From contig NZ_KE136474.1 of NCBI RefSeq assembly GCF_000407145.1, forward strand, positions 310,001-374,000: a stretch of DNA of 64,000 nt, written 5' to 3'. The notes beneath the pieces are model-generated. The model made no database searches and was not told the DNA's origin. It saw nothing but the letters and a program-made list of their open reading frames with translations. Made by a program: the position numbers and the translations under genes. Source of the DNA: Enterococcus caccae ATCC BAA-1240. GTDB lineage: Bacteria > Bacillota > Bacilli > Lactobacillales > Enterococcaceae. Below, one piece after another: positions 54,735 through 63,164 of the stretch; the first letter of the stretch is position 1; every line of letters begins with the position of its first letter.

Positions 54735-55727
54735 ATGAAGCAATTGATTAATTCCCGCGGACAGATTCGCCAACAACTACTAGCAGGACTTACCTATACA
54801 TATAATGATACCTTGACTTGGCAAGAAAAGACTGGAATCGTCACTAAAAAAACGATTTCCAAAGATAAAGTAGTTTTAATCAGTGGTGGTGGCTGTGGAC
54901 ATGAACCGGCTCATGTTGGCTATATCGGTGAGAATATGCTGGATTGTGCGGTTATGGGCGCTATTTTTGAACCACCTGCCAGCTCAGAAATTCTTCAAGC
55001 GATCGAACAGACATACAACGGGCAAGGTACTTTACTGATCATCAAGAATTTTGAAAAAGATTTAGCCAGTTTTTTAGAGGCTGAACGTCTAGCTAAAGCA
55101 AAGGGACTAACGGTTTCTCATGTCATTGTAGATGACGATTGTTCAATTGAAAGTGGCACATTCGAAAAAAGACGACGTGGAGTTGCTGGAACTGTTTTTG
55201 TGCACAAAATTCTTGGTGCAGCAGCCGCTGAGGGTAACTCTCTAGATGAGCTAAAAACATTAGGTGAACAGGTAATCCCTCTGATCAAAACATTAGGTGT
55301 TGCTTTTTCACCCGCTTCTCCTATTGGTGTCATTCCCCAACAATATGAATTAGCAGAAAATGAAATGTACTTCGGTATTGGTATTCACGGAGAACCTGGC
55401 TACCGTATTGAAACAATGCAATCCTCTGAACGAATCGCAGTTGAGCTTGTAAACAAATTAAAGCAGCAATATGAAAGGAAAGAATTGAGAAAAGCAGCTG
55501 TCTTAGTAAATGGTTTAGGTGGAATCCCTTTACTTGAACTTAGTGTTTTTATGAACGATGTCCAACAATTATTGGATATTGAAGATATTGACGTCGTTTA
55601 TAAACGAATGGGCAATTTTTTAACTGCTTATAATACAAATGGTCTTTCTTTAACTTTATTGACAATCAAAGAGGATAAATGGTTGGATTATTTAAGGATC
55701 CCAACTGATGCCTTTGGCTGGAAATAA
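54735..55727 (+). CDS. dhaQ: DhaK paralogue, probable DhaQ coactivator
   Basis: 330 residues from the ATG at 54735 (the frame is open from 54714; GGGAGCGAAGG precedes the ATG). It keeps SGGGCGHEPAHVGYIG and the substrate His (FGIGIHGEPGYRIE) but is shorter in places and lacks a linked DhaL. Its position, divergent from dhaK and next to a TetR-type dhaS, matches L. lactis DhaQ, which binds dihydroxyacetone and complexes with DhaS to switch on the operon. A -10 TATAAT lies at about 54693-54698. Confidence 0.85.
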   Translation: MKQLINSRGQIRQQLLAGLTYTYNDTLTWQEKTGIVTKKTISKDKVVLISGGGCGHEPAHVGYIGENMLDCAVMGAIFEPPASSEILQAIEQTYNGQGTLLIIKNFEKDLASFLEAERLAKAKGLTVSHVIVDDDCSIESGTFEKRRRGVAGTVFVHKILGAAAAEGNSLDELKTLGEQVIPLIKTLGVAFSPASPIGVIPQQYELAENEMYFGIGIHGEPGYRIETMQSSERIAVELVNKLKQQYERKELRKAAVLVNGLGGIPLLELSVFMNDVQQLLDIEDIDVVYKRMGNFLTAYNTNGLSLTLLTIKEDKWLDYLRIPTDAFGWK

Positions 55728-55742
55728 AAAACGATACATCAA

Positions 55743-55797
55743 AAAGACAATGAACAACAGTGTAGATACCACTTACACGCCGTTGTTCATTGTCTTT
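55743..55797. terminator. Bidirectional terminator overlapping the end of dhaS
   Basis: Perfect 16-bp stem AAAGACAATGAACAAC (55743-55758) and its complement (55782-55797). The right arm contains the dhaS stop codon and last codons. Confidence 0.9.
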
Positions 55798-56341
55798 CTT
55801 CAAATCCCATTAAAAAGGCAATTTTCATTTGCTCAGCAAATCGATGCGAATCAATCTTGCAGCCATCAATGATCCATTTTGTCGTTAATGAAACAAATGC
55901 GTTCGCATAAAATTCTTCCAGAAATAAGCGATCTCCCTCTTCAAGCCCCTCATCTGTTTGCTTTTTAACCACTAAAACTTGATGAATCAATACTTTTAAA
56001 TGTTGCGTATAATATTCTTGAAACGAGTTTTGTCCCTCAAAAGTCAGAATCCTTCGATAAAAAACCTGATTTTCCTCAAAGTAGACAAATAAGTTCTCCA
56101 CGATAAATTGCCAACCCTCATAAGCTAAATTATCTTCAATTTTTTCAATTGCCTCTTGTCGAAAAATCCAGTCGGCTAAATCATATTTATCTTGAAAATA
56201 ATCATAAAACGTCTGGCGGCGCATGTTACTTTCCTTCATGATTTTTGCGATCGTGACTTTTTCAAAACCGATCTCAGCAACAAGCTTTTTAAATACCTTC
56301 GCAATTTTCTTTTTCGTAATCAATGATCCTGTCATCTGCAT
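55787..56341 (-). CDS. dhaS: TetR-family regulator, probable DhaS activator
   Basis: 184 residues. TetR-type HTH: GFEKVTIAKIMKESNMRRQT followed by FYDYFQDKYDLADWIF, and the rest is an all-helical ligand/partner domain. In L. lactis DhaS is an unusual TetR that activates dhaKLM together with DhaQ. It converges on dhaQ. The start is taken at 56341; an ATG at 56335 is equally possible. Confidence 0.88.
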   Translation of the reverse strand: MQMTGSLITKKKIAKVFKKLVAEIGFEKVTIAKIMKESNMRRQTFYDYFQDKYDLADWIFRQEAIEKIEDNLAYEGWQFIVENLFVYFEENQVFYRRILTFEGQNSFQEYYTQHLKVLIHQVLVVKKQTDEGLEEGDRLFLEEFYANAFVSLTTKWIIDGCKIDSHRFAEQMKIAFLMGFEERQ

Positions 56342-56433
56342 ACACCTTTAGTTTCTTTAGTCCTTTTATTGTACCAGTTAATCGATATTTAGAAAATCAA
56401 TGTTTCTAAATTCAACTAAATGGCGAGAGAAAC

Positions 56434-56529
56434 AAAGTGAGTGGGACATAACTCTTCGAGTCATATCCCACTCACGTGGCATTCTGATAAACGGTGGGAG
56501 CAGAAGCAATCCCTTCTGTCTCAACCTCC
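56434..56529 (-). repeat. Dispersed hairpin repeat, copy 2
   Basis: Read on the minus strand it begins GGAGGTTGAGACAGAAG, has CTTCTGCTCCCACC, and ends with the hairpin GAGTGGGATATGACTCGAAG ... TCCCACTCACTTT, nearly identical in the hairpin to copy 1 at 45054-45165. It lies at the 3' end of the coiled-coil gene and may act as its terminator. Confidence 0.7.
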
Positions 56530-56534
56530 TTAAT

Positions 56535-58676
56535 TTATTGTTGTCCATTTTGTCGTGCAAGATACGTCTCCAGATACTCACTCAACAGCTTATACCCTTC
56601 CATCTTCTGTTCTACTTCTTTCGGGCAATAAATCCACTTACCCATGACTTTTCGCTTCTTAGAAAGCATAGTTACTTCCTCCAAAAAGTCATTCAAATCA
56701 ACGATCAAGTGCTCTACGCTTAATTCATTTCCTAATAAAATATCTTTCTTTTCCCGTTCATACACTGATGCCCATAAATAGGGTAGCACTTCAATTTTGC
56801 GAATATTAGCGTAAAAGTCAGCTTTTGGCATCATCCCTTTATGACCCATTCCTCGTCCTGGTTGGAAAAACGAATGGATATCCCACTCCAGTTTTTTCAA
56901 TCTCCGCAAAGATGGTCCTTGGGGATCTTGGTCATCGTTACTGTCTTGCCCGTAGCCTTCTTTTAATGCCCAAGAGCTTCTTGTTTCGATTGCTTGAGGA
57001 TGTTTTTCGGAAACCCGGTCCAGCATTTCTTCGATTGCCAAAGTAACTGTTGGTCTTTCTTCTTCCATGGTCGTAACTGACTTCATTGGTCTATTTGCTT
57101 GTAAAAAGCTTTCCTTTGTCGGAAAATTTCTCTCTTCTTTTACTGTTGTAGTTGCTTGTGGCGCTTTAGATATAGTTGGTGGCGCTACGGGTCCGATCAC
57201 CGAACCGTTTGATCTTGTCACAGGTGTTTGCTGTATGGTTGCGGTCTTCTCTTTTTTAACTGTAGAAACCACTTCATTTTTGCGTATTTTTTGTTCTAGT
57301 TCAGCAATTTTTTGATGTGCTTTGATCAATTGGACATCGACTTTACCAACCGTTTGAGTTAATTTCTTGATCTCTGTTGCATTTGACTTTAATTGCTCCT
57401 GATCCTTTTGATGCTGTTCCGCTAATTTTTTTGCCGAATCACTTTTAGTCAGTTTAACTGTAGGAATTTTTTTCTTTTCTTTTTTGACCGCTGTCAACTC
57501 CGTTTCAACTGTAGCCAATTTTGCTGTCAACTGATTGATGACTTGGTTTAGCTTGATTGTTTCAGATGTAGTTTCTTGTAATTGCCCATGATCCTTTTCA
57601 ATTCTTGCCAAAGCTTCAGCATCTGGTTTCTCATTTAAAACCGTTGATTCTACTGTAGTTAATTTCTCATTGATCTGCTGTAGTTGGTGAGCAATGGTCG
57701 TGACTTCTTCACTAGTCGTCGCTAATTTATCTGCTAACTTATTTTGTTCAACAGTTGTTTTCTTCGCTACAGAAAAATTCAGCTTTGGTCGTTTCTCTTG
57801 TTTGTTTTCTTCCATAGTCTTATTTAGTTTTATAACTTCCTGATCAGAGCGATCCATTCTTTGTGCCAACAAATTGATTCTTTGGACTGCTTCGTCTAAA
57901 CGCATATCCATTGTCGGTCCTGATACTTCTCCCGAACCAAATGTTATCTTGAATCTTGGTGGTACTTTAGGTTTTGGAATTTGGGCTAGTCGATCATTTA
58001 CTTGTGTTTTAAACGCTATAAATTCTTCAGTTAATTGCGTTATTTTTTCATATGCCTTACTTAATTGTTTCGCATTTTCAGATTCCAATGCTTCTTTTGC
58101 AGCAACTTTACTTTGTACTACTTTAACCACAGGAGGCGTTCGTTTATCTTTAACTGATTGAACTTCTTTATAGATATCATTTAAATTTTCACTAAATTGG
58201 TTCATCATCTCTGTTAGTAGTAGCACTTCACTATTTGTTTCCTGTAACCCTTTTACCATTTCCATAGGTATTTCTTCAGAAAAATTAGACATATGCTCTA
58301 ATGGCATCTCTGGTACTTCTAGACTGCTGATCCAAATACGTAGATCACTGATTTGTAACTTGCTGAGTGGATGTGCTAATGCCAAAAGTAACGTCACATA
58401 GACTGCTTTTTGTGTCACTCGTACATAAAGATTTTTTGCAACACAATCTTCAAATTCGTGATTAAATTGCTCTGGAAGATCGGCTAAGAGAGCTTCGAAT
58501 TGTTCTGGCTGCTCATAATCAGATGATACCTCAAATTTTCTTATCAGATAGACAGAATACTGACTCAATACATCGTCCGAATAGAGCTCTTCTCCTAAAC
58601 GCGTCGCTTCAATTTCTTTTCTTAAAAAGACTTTTTTATTCTCTGTTGTATTCTTTGTAAGATTCAACTTTTCCAT
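56535..58676 (-). CDS. Large coiled-coil protein of unknown function
   Basis: 713 residues, no signal peptide or membrane span, so cytoplasmic. Residues 1-125 form a compact helical head; about 125-470 is a series of long helices rich in Lys, Glu, Gln and Thr, interrupted four times by short basic/proline strands (PPVVKVVQ at ~181, PPRFKITFG at ~239, RPKLNFSVA at ~296, IPTVKLTKS at ~404); 470-560 is a disordered Thr/Pro/Ala linker; 590-713 is a folded C-terminal domain (LKKLEWDIHSFFQPGRGMGH and on). The regular spacing suggests units of a rod or scaffold. No family recognised. It stands alone. Confidence 0.75.
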   Translation of the reverse strand: MEKLNLTKNTTENKKVFLRKEIEATRLGEELYSDDVLSQYSVYLIRKFEVSSDYEQPEQFEALLADLPEQFNHEFEDCVAKNLYVRVTQKAVYVTLLLALAHPLSKLQISDLRIWISSLEVPEMPLEHMSNFSEEIPMEMVKGLQETNSEVLLLTEMMNQFSENLNDIYKEVQSVKDKRTPPVVKVVQSKVAAKEALESENAKQLSKAYEKITQLTEEFIAFKTQVNDRLAQIPKPKVPPRFKITFGSGEVSGPTMDMRLDEAVQRINLLAQRMDRSDQEVIKLNKTMEENKQEKRPKLNFSVAKKTTVEQNKLADKLATTSEEVTTIAHQLQQINEKLTTVESTVLNEKPDAEALARIEKDHGQLQETTSETIKLNQVINQLTAKLATVETELTAVKKEKKKIPTVKLTKSDSAKKLAEQHQKDQEQLKSNATEIKKLTQTVGKVDVQLIKAHQKIAELEQKIRKNEVVSTVKKEKTATIQQTPVTRSNGSVIGPVAPPTISKAPQATTTVKEERNFPTKESFLQANRPMKSVTTMEEERPTVTLAIEEMLDRVSEKHPQAIETRSSWALKEGYGQDSNDDQDPQGPSLRRLKKLEWDIHSFFQPGRGMGHKGMMPKADFYANIRKIEVLPYLWASVYEREKKDILLGNELSVEHLIVDLNDFLEEVTMLSKKRKVMGKWIYCPKEVEQKMEGYKLLSEYLETYLARQNGQQ

Positions 58677-58747
58677 ATGTAGTAACGGCCCCTTTTACTT
58701 GTATCTTACCTTTTATTTACAAACACCTTTTTATACTTAATGAGATT

Positions 58748-58800
58748 GGAACCAGTTTATTTGGCTTTAAGTAACACCAAGTTATTGATGCTCCGGTTCC
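58748..58800 (-). promoter_or_regulatory. Hairpin in the leader of the coiled-coil gene
   Basis: GGAACC (58748-58753) pairs with GGTTCC (58795-58800), with an inner TTGG/CCAA, upstream of the coiled-coil gene on the minus strand. The rest of the 58677-58960 gap is AT-rich without a gene. Confidence 0.3.
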
Positions 58801-58963
58801 CTCTACCCCTTTTTTTGCAATTCTATGTTTATTACGTTCTTTTTTAAACAATCATTTTCAATTCTACCCTAAAAACAACCTGAGTTGTTTTCATAAAATG
58901 TTCTAATATCGTAAAAAAATGAGAATAACAACAAAAAAACATTCTTATTAAACATTTATATAC

Positions 58964-59010
58964 AAAAAAGGATAAACCAATACGTAAAATCAGTATCGTT
59001 TTATCCTTTT
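58964..59010 (-). terminator. Terminator of the TMEM175-type gene
   Basis: AAAAGGATAAA against TTTATCCTTTT, with a T-run on the minus strand. Confidence 0.8.
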
Positions 59011-59041
59011 AATTTAATATATAGAAAATGCTCGCCAATTA

Positions 59042-59620
59042 TTATTCTTTGTATTGCTTTTCAATTCGTCTATCTGGGATGATCCACATAATCAAAATAC
59101 CAATATTTACAATCAATACAAAATAAGGATGGAGTAGCCAACCTAATGCCAAACCTAAAATATTCAAAAAAATAGACACATAAGATTTATTATAGCGTTG
59201 AAATAGATCACTCAATGTGGAATCACTACCATTCACTCGAATCAACTCTCGAGTCAACACTAAATATGATGTATTCGCTAATAGAGTCATTATGCCATAC
59301 GTCAGCTGTGGGATCAAACTATCTATAAAATCACCTACCCAGGCAGTAGCAAAGGGAACTAGTGTTAATGTAAAAATGAAAAAATTATTTGCCCATAGCA
59401 CACGTCCATCGATTTTACGAACTAGCTGAAACATATGGTGATGATTGTTCCAGTAGATTGCTAGCATCACAAAACTTACTACATAAATGAATAGCTTCCG
59501 TCCAACTCCGGCTAAACCGGTTAAAGTATCCGTTACTGGCTGATGTAATTCTAAAACCAGAATGGTCATAACAATTGCGATAACGGCATCTGTAAAAGCC
59601 TCTAGTCTTGATTTTGACAT
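59042..59620 (-). CDS. TMEM175-family (DUF1211) potassium channel protein
   Basis: 192 residues with six hydrophobic segments. It begins with the family motif RLEAFTDAVIAIVMTILVLEL (RxxxFxDxxxAI) and has WNNHHHMFQLV. Bacterial TMEM175 proteins are tetrameric potassium-permeable channels. AGGAG lies eight bases before the ATG. Confidence 0.9.
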   Translation of the reverse strand: MSKSRLEAFTDAVIAIVMTILVLELHQPVTDTLTGLAGVGRKLFIYVVSFVMLAIYWNNHHHMFQLVRKIDGRVLWANNFFIFTLTLVPFATAWVGDFIDSLIPQLTYGIMTLLANTSYLVLTRELIRVNGSDSTLSDLFQRYNKSYVSIFLNILGLALGWLLHPYFVLIVNIGILIMWIIPDRRIEKQYKE

Positions 59621-59784
59621 GATTTCATCTCCTCTTTTTTATTCTACGTGCTTTTTAAGTAATTGCAATGAATATGACCCGTCTCAAGGTGGAGAGAAAA
59701 TCAGCCTAAAGATGGATTCAAAGAAGAGAGATTCTTGCTATACTTTATTCATAGAGAACGAGAGAAAAAATGGAGGTTTTAACA

Positions 59785-59985
59785 ATGAGACAACGATCAA
59801 TGGTGATGAATATATTAATGGTAATCGGTTTATTTTTTGTAGGAAGTATTATTTTGAGTATCGCGCTTAGCATTTTAGGTGGATTATTATGGTTTGCTAT
59901 CAAGATCATGATTCCTGTGGCGATTGCCGTTTGGTTAGTGCGTATGATTTCAGGTTCATCAAACAACCGTCGGAGATATTACTAA
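59785..59985 (+). CDS. Small membrane protein, unknown
   Basis: 66 residues from the ATG at 59785 (GGAGG eight bases upstream). Two adjacent hydrophobic stretches (VIGLFFVGSIILSIAL, LWFAIKIMIPVAIAVWLV) and a basic Asn/Arg/Tyr tail SSNNRRRYY. A -10 TATACT lies about 45 bases upstream. It resembles small envelope-stress proteins of enterococci but I cannot name the family. Confidence 0.75.
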   Translation: MRQRSMVMNILMVIGLFFVGSIILSIALSILGGLLWFAIKIMIPVAIAVWLVRMISGSSNNRRRYY

Positions 59986-60039
59986 ACATTAATGTTCATT
60001 CAACAAGTGACCTTTTCTCCACTATTTATTCAGATTTTA

Positions 60040-60097
60040 AGAGGCTAGGACAAAAACCATGAGGGCTATTGCTCTCATGGTTTTTGTCCTAGCCTCT
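60040..60097. terminator. Very strong bidirectional terminator
   Basis: Perfect 24-bp stem beginning AGAGGCTAGGACAAAAACC, with a ten-base loop, between convergent genes. Confidence 0.95.
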
Positions 60098-60120
60098 ACT
60101 CATTTTATAAAAATCAATCA

Positions 60121-60522
60121 TTAACCTAACTTTTCTGTTTTTTTAACGATTTTTTTAATTTCATGAATTGCCTTTTTTTGTTCTAAATAACTTTTCACTT
60201 TATTTTCATCACCATCAATTTTGCCCAAAGTGGCTTCTAATTTATCGATTTCGGTATTGATTTGATAAACAAGTGAATCTTCTTTATCGATCCAAGTTTC
60301 TGTAGCTTCAATTGCTTTGTCATGTGCTTTTTGTTCTTCTTTTTCTATTTTATTTTCTTTACGGATAATTGATTTTACTTCATGCAATGCTTTTTCTTGT
60401 TCAAAAAAATGTTTGATTTTACTATCTGTGTCTTCCATCTTTCCAAGAGTCACATCTAGCTTATCCATTTCTTTCCCGATTTTTTCTACTAATTTTGCTT
60501 CTTTTTCTGCATAATTTGTCAT
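60121..60522 (-). CDS. Helical protein made of two tandem repeats
   Basis: 133 residues, highly charged, all-helical, no signal or membrane segment. Residues ~11-57 and ~84-130 are copies of each other: the first has MDKLDVTLGKMEDTDSKIKH, the second IDKLEATLGKIDGDENKVKS, each followed by a FEQ/LEQ-K-AIHE block and a basic end. AGGAGG precedes the ATG. It lies 18 bases after an HdeD-type gene, in one operon. No function is known to me. Confidence 0.8.
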   Translation of the reverse strand: MTNYAEKEAKLVEKIGKEMDKLDVTLGKMEDTDSKIKHFFEQEKALHEVKSIIRKENKIEKEEQKAHDKAIEATETWIDKEDSLVYQINTEIDKLEATLGKIDGDENKVKSYLEQKKAIHEIKKIVKKTEKLG

Positions 60523-60540
60523 AACTTATTCCTCCTTGTC

Positions 60541-61068
60541 CTATCTAAATGCGTAAACAATATGTGTGATACCAAAAAGCATAAAATAAAAACCAACTAG
60601 AAAACTTAATGTTAGTGCAGAAGATAAAGGATTCATCAATAACATGATTCCTAAAATGATCCCTAAAACATCCACGACTAACGTAAACCAAAAGTACCCT
60701 GTACTAACTGATTTTGCCAAATCTAAAGCAAACAATCCAAAAACAGAGTCTAAGATAAACCAAATTGCAAATATAAATGGTAATGCCGCAACGCCGATAT
60801 TTAAATTGAATAAGAAATACACACCGATAATAATATCGATCACACCTAAAATAATTGGTGCATATGCTTTGTACCCTGTTAATTCTTTCATTCTATTACG
60901 AGCAAAAATTTCAAAAATTCCTTTCAAAATCGCAAATATAGCAAAAACCATCACAATTGCAATCAAGTTTCCAGCTGGATCTTGAAAAGATAGTAACGCT
61001 GTTAACACAAATAGAATTCCCAGAATCAGGGATCCCCAATCTATACCTTTTCTGCTTGTTTCATTCAT
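60541..61068 (-). CDS. HdeD-family (DUF308) membrane protein
   Basis: 175 residues with six hydrophobic segments in three pairs, the HdeD pattern (SLILGILFVLTALLSFQDP, PIILGVIDIIIGVYFL, VDVLGIILGIMLLMNP). HdeD of E. coli is an acid-resistance membrane protein; in Gram-positives the role is unclear. First gene of an operon with the two-repeat helical protein. The 61069-61397 gap upstream is AT-rich and shows no other gene. Confidence 0.88.
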   Translation of the reverse strand: MNETSRKGIDWGSLILGILFVLTALLSFQDPAGNLIAIVMVFAIFAILKGIFEIFARNRMKELTGYKAYAPIILGVIDIIIGVYFLFNLNIGVAALPFIFAIWFILDSVFGLFALDLAKSVSTGYFWFTLVVDVLGIILGIMLLMNPLSSALTLSFLVGFYFMLFGITHIVYAFR

Positions 61069-61397
61069 AATATCCCACTTCTTCCTGTTTTATTTCTCTT
61101 TACAATTTTATGGTACTCCTAAAAAATAAACGGGTCAAAACAAAAGGTCTAAATAATAACAATCGTCATTTATTTCACATAAATTACCAAAAAACAGTGA
61201 TTTTCTATCGAAAACGGTAAACAAATGACTTCAAGTATATATGAAAAAGAAAAAATAGCAGAATTTTTTTAGTAACCCTTTTAACTATGACTCTCTGTCG
61301 ACAACATTCAACCACTAAGCGTTCATAATCATTAAAGCAGGTAATACTTTTTCCCCATCCTATGACAATGAGCTATACCAAAAGACCGCTACATTGC

Positions 61398-61441
61398 TTT
61401 ACAACATAGTTATTTTTTAGTATATTGTATTACAAGATACT
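61398..61441 (+). promoter_or_regulatory. Promoter and palindromic operator of the PadR gene
   Basis: -35 TTTACA (61398-61403), 17 bp, -10 TATATT (61421-61426). A 23-bp palindrome, AGTATATTGTA / TACAAGATACT around 61430 with one mismatch, covers the -10. Confidence 0.7.
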
Positions 61442-61462
61442 GATGTCAAAGGAGGAACTTAG

Positions 61463-61792
61463 TTGGACACTACCCAGATGTTAAAAGGTTTGCTTGAAGG
61501 TTGTATCTTAAAAATTATTCAAAAAAAGACTGTTTACGGATACGAGATGATTACACTCTTATCAGAATATGGGTTGAACATGGTCAGTGAAGGTAGTATC
61601 TATCCCATCTTACTCAAACTCCAAAAACAACAATTGATCTCAGGTGAAATGCGGCCATCTTCTGAAGGACCACAGAGAAAATACTATTCTTTAACACCAA
61701 CTGGAGAAATTTATTTACAGCAATTCGAAAAGCAATGGGCATTGATCTCTTCAGGTGTTAACAACATTATGAAAAAAGAAAACGAGGGCTGA
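61463..61792 (+). CDS. PadR-family transcriptional regulator
   Basis: 109 residues from a TTG start at 61463, seven bases after AGGAGG. Winged HTH with GLLEGCILKIIQKKTVYGYE, MVSEGSIYPILLKLQKQQLI and EGPQRKYYSLTPTG, the PadR signature. The next gene, a membrane protein, begins two bases after its stop. The palindrome over its promoter suggests self-repression. Confidence 0.93.
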   Translation: MDTTQMLKGLLEGCILKIIQKKTVYGYEMITLLSEYGLNMVSEGSIYPILLKLQKQQLISGEMRPSSEGPQRKYYSLTPTGEIYLQQFEKQWALISSGVNNIMKKENEG

Positions 61793-61794
61793 AC

Positions 61795-62601
61795 ATGAAC
61801 ACAAAAGAAATTATCAAACAGAATAACGAACTAAGAAAACAGTTGAATCCAGAAAATAAAAAATACTATGAAGAAATCCTGCTTTATATCCGCATGAACG
61901 TGAACAAAGATGAACAGCAGACGGAAGAAATTCTCTTAGAAATTTTACAAGATATTCTCGATGCACAAAAAAATAATACTTCAGCACATGAATTTTTCGG
62001 GAAAAATCCGAAGGAAATCAGTGATCGAATTTTAGCAGAATTGCCTAATAACTCTGGAACAGATTTAATAAAATTTGTTCTTATGATCTTCATTTTATTA
62101 TTACAGTTCAATCTATTCACTATCCTTTTGGAGCCTGTAATAGCGATTAGTTTCTTCAAAACAGGTCTTCCTATCTTGTTATCTGTTTCGGCTATTTTAT
62201 TCATACTCGCCGTAGTAAAATATAGCAGCTTTTCAAAAAAAGCGAGTTATTCTTTTGCCACATTAGCCTTCATTTGTTGGCTTGCTACATTTTTGATCCC
62301 AATAATTGATAACAAAATGAACGGCATCGGGAAAACAATAATACTGTCTCATCAAACGTTTGCGCTGGTTCTACTGATTTTATCTGGTATTATTTTAGTC
62401 GGATATTCCTTAGAAAAAAGTAGTTTTTTTGAGATTATTCCCACTATAATTCTCGCTATTTTAGAATTTACTGTTCTGATCGGATTAGTAAATCCTGCTA
62501 CCTTGTCCTTAGGCAGTAAAGCTATTTTCTCAACACTATTGCTACTGCTCATGTTTGTACTCCCTGCTATTCAATTTTATACACAAGAAAAAAAGAATTA
62601 G
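61795..62601 (+). CDS. DUF1129-like membrane protein partnered with PadR
   Basis: 268 residues. A helical cytoplasmic N-terminus of about 90 residues (YYEEILLYIRMNV, then LLEILQDILDAQKNNTSAHE and FFGKNPKEI) resembles the start of DUF1129/DUF1048-type partners of PadR regulators; six or seven membrane segments follow. Such PadR-membrane pairs answer to antimicrobial or envelope stress; the ligand is unknown. Confidence 0.78.
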   Translation: MNTKEIIKQNNELRKQLNPENKKYYEEILLYIRMNVNKDEQQTEEILLEILQDILDAQKNNTSAHEFFGKNPKEISDRILAELPNNSGTDLIKFVLMIFILLLQFNLFTILLEPVIAISFFKTGLPILLSVSAILFILAVVKYSSFSKKASYSFATLAFICWLATFLIPIIDNKMNGIGKTIILSHQTFALVLLILSGIILVGYSLEKSSFFEIIPTIILAILEFTVLIGLVNPATLSLGSKAIFSTLLLLLMFVLPAIQFYTQEKKN

Positions 62602-62612
62602 TTCTATCTAAA

Positions 62613-62670
62613 AAAACAACTGCCGATTCAAAACCTTCTCTGTTTTGAATCAGCAGTTGTTTTATTTTTT
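62613..62670. terminator. Bidirectional terminator
   Basis: AAAACAACTGC..GATTCAAAA pairs with TTTTGAATC..GCAGTTGTTTT (one mismatch), then T's. The manO stop codon lies in its right flank. Confidence 0.9.
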
Positions 62671-63036
62671 CTTACCCATCGATTGAAACGCACGTTTGAT
62701 TACATCAAAAAATCCTAATGACTGAACCATATGATCTGGCGCAACATATTCCTGCATCTCCCTAAGCACTTTTTTTGGTTGCTTAGACGAAAACGTAAAC
62801 GTCCCATTTTTCTTTGTTTGGATCGCATAACGAGGAATCCATTTCCCCTTAAACATCACAGAAGCGATCACATAATCAACTTCCTCCCACGGTATTTGAA
62901 CAAATTTACGACTATCACGAGAATTGTAAAATTCAAAACCTTTGTCGCCGATCATAATTTTTCCATAATCCGTAAGTCCCGTAAAAGCGGTAGCATCTGT
63001 TATGAAACCTACTTTCGTATTCAGTGATTGAACCAT
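62662..63036 (-). CDS. manO: ManO (DUF956), mannose PTS-associated protein
   Basis: 124 residues from the ATG at 63036 (GGAG eight bases upstream; a frame to 63090 has no site). DUF956 pattern: VDATAFTGL-like ITDATAFTGLTDYGKIMIGD, KFVQIPWEEVDYVIASVMFK. It is regularly the last gene of enterococcal and lactobacillar mannose PTS operons and is thought to regulate them. It follows the EIID gene across a weak hairpin. Confidence 0.88.
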   Translation of the reverse strand: MVQSLNTKVGFITDATAFTGLTDYGKIMIGDKGFEFYNSRDSRKFVQIPWEEVDYVIASVMFKGKWIPRYAIQTKKNGTFTFSSKQPKKVLREMQEYVAPDHMVQSLGFFDVIKRAFQSMGKKK

Positions 63037-63113
63037 TTTATCTGCTCCATTTCTTCCGTGATCTATAATCTCTATTATATGTGTTTCCAATCAATTAAGC
63101 TATGTAAAGGAAA

Positions 63114-63145
63114 CTTGGGACAAAACCAAATGGCTTTATCCCAAG
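63114..63145 (-). terminator. Hairpin between manZ-type gene and manO
   Basis: CTTGGGACAAA/TTTATCCCAAG, one mismatch, with only three T's, so perhaps partial termination. Confidence 0.6.
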
Positions 63146-63164
63146 CATAAAACTCATAGACGTA

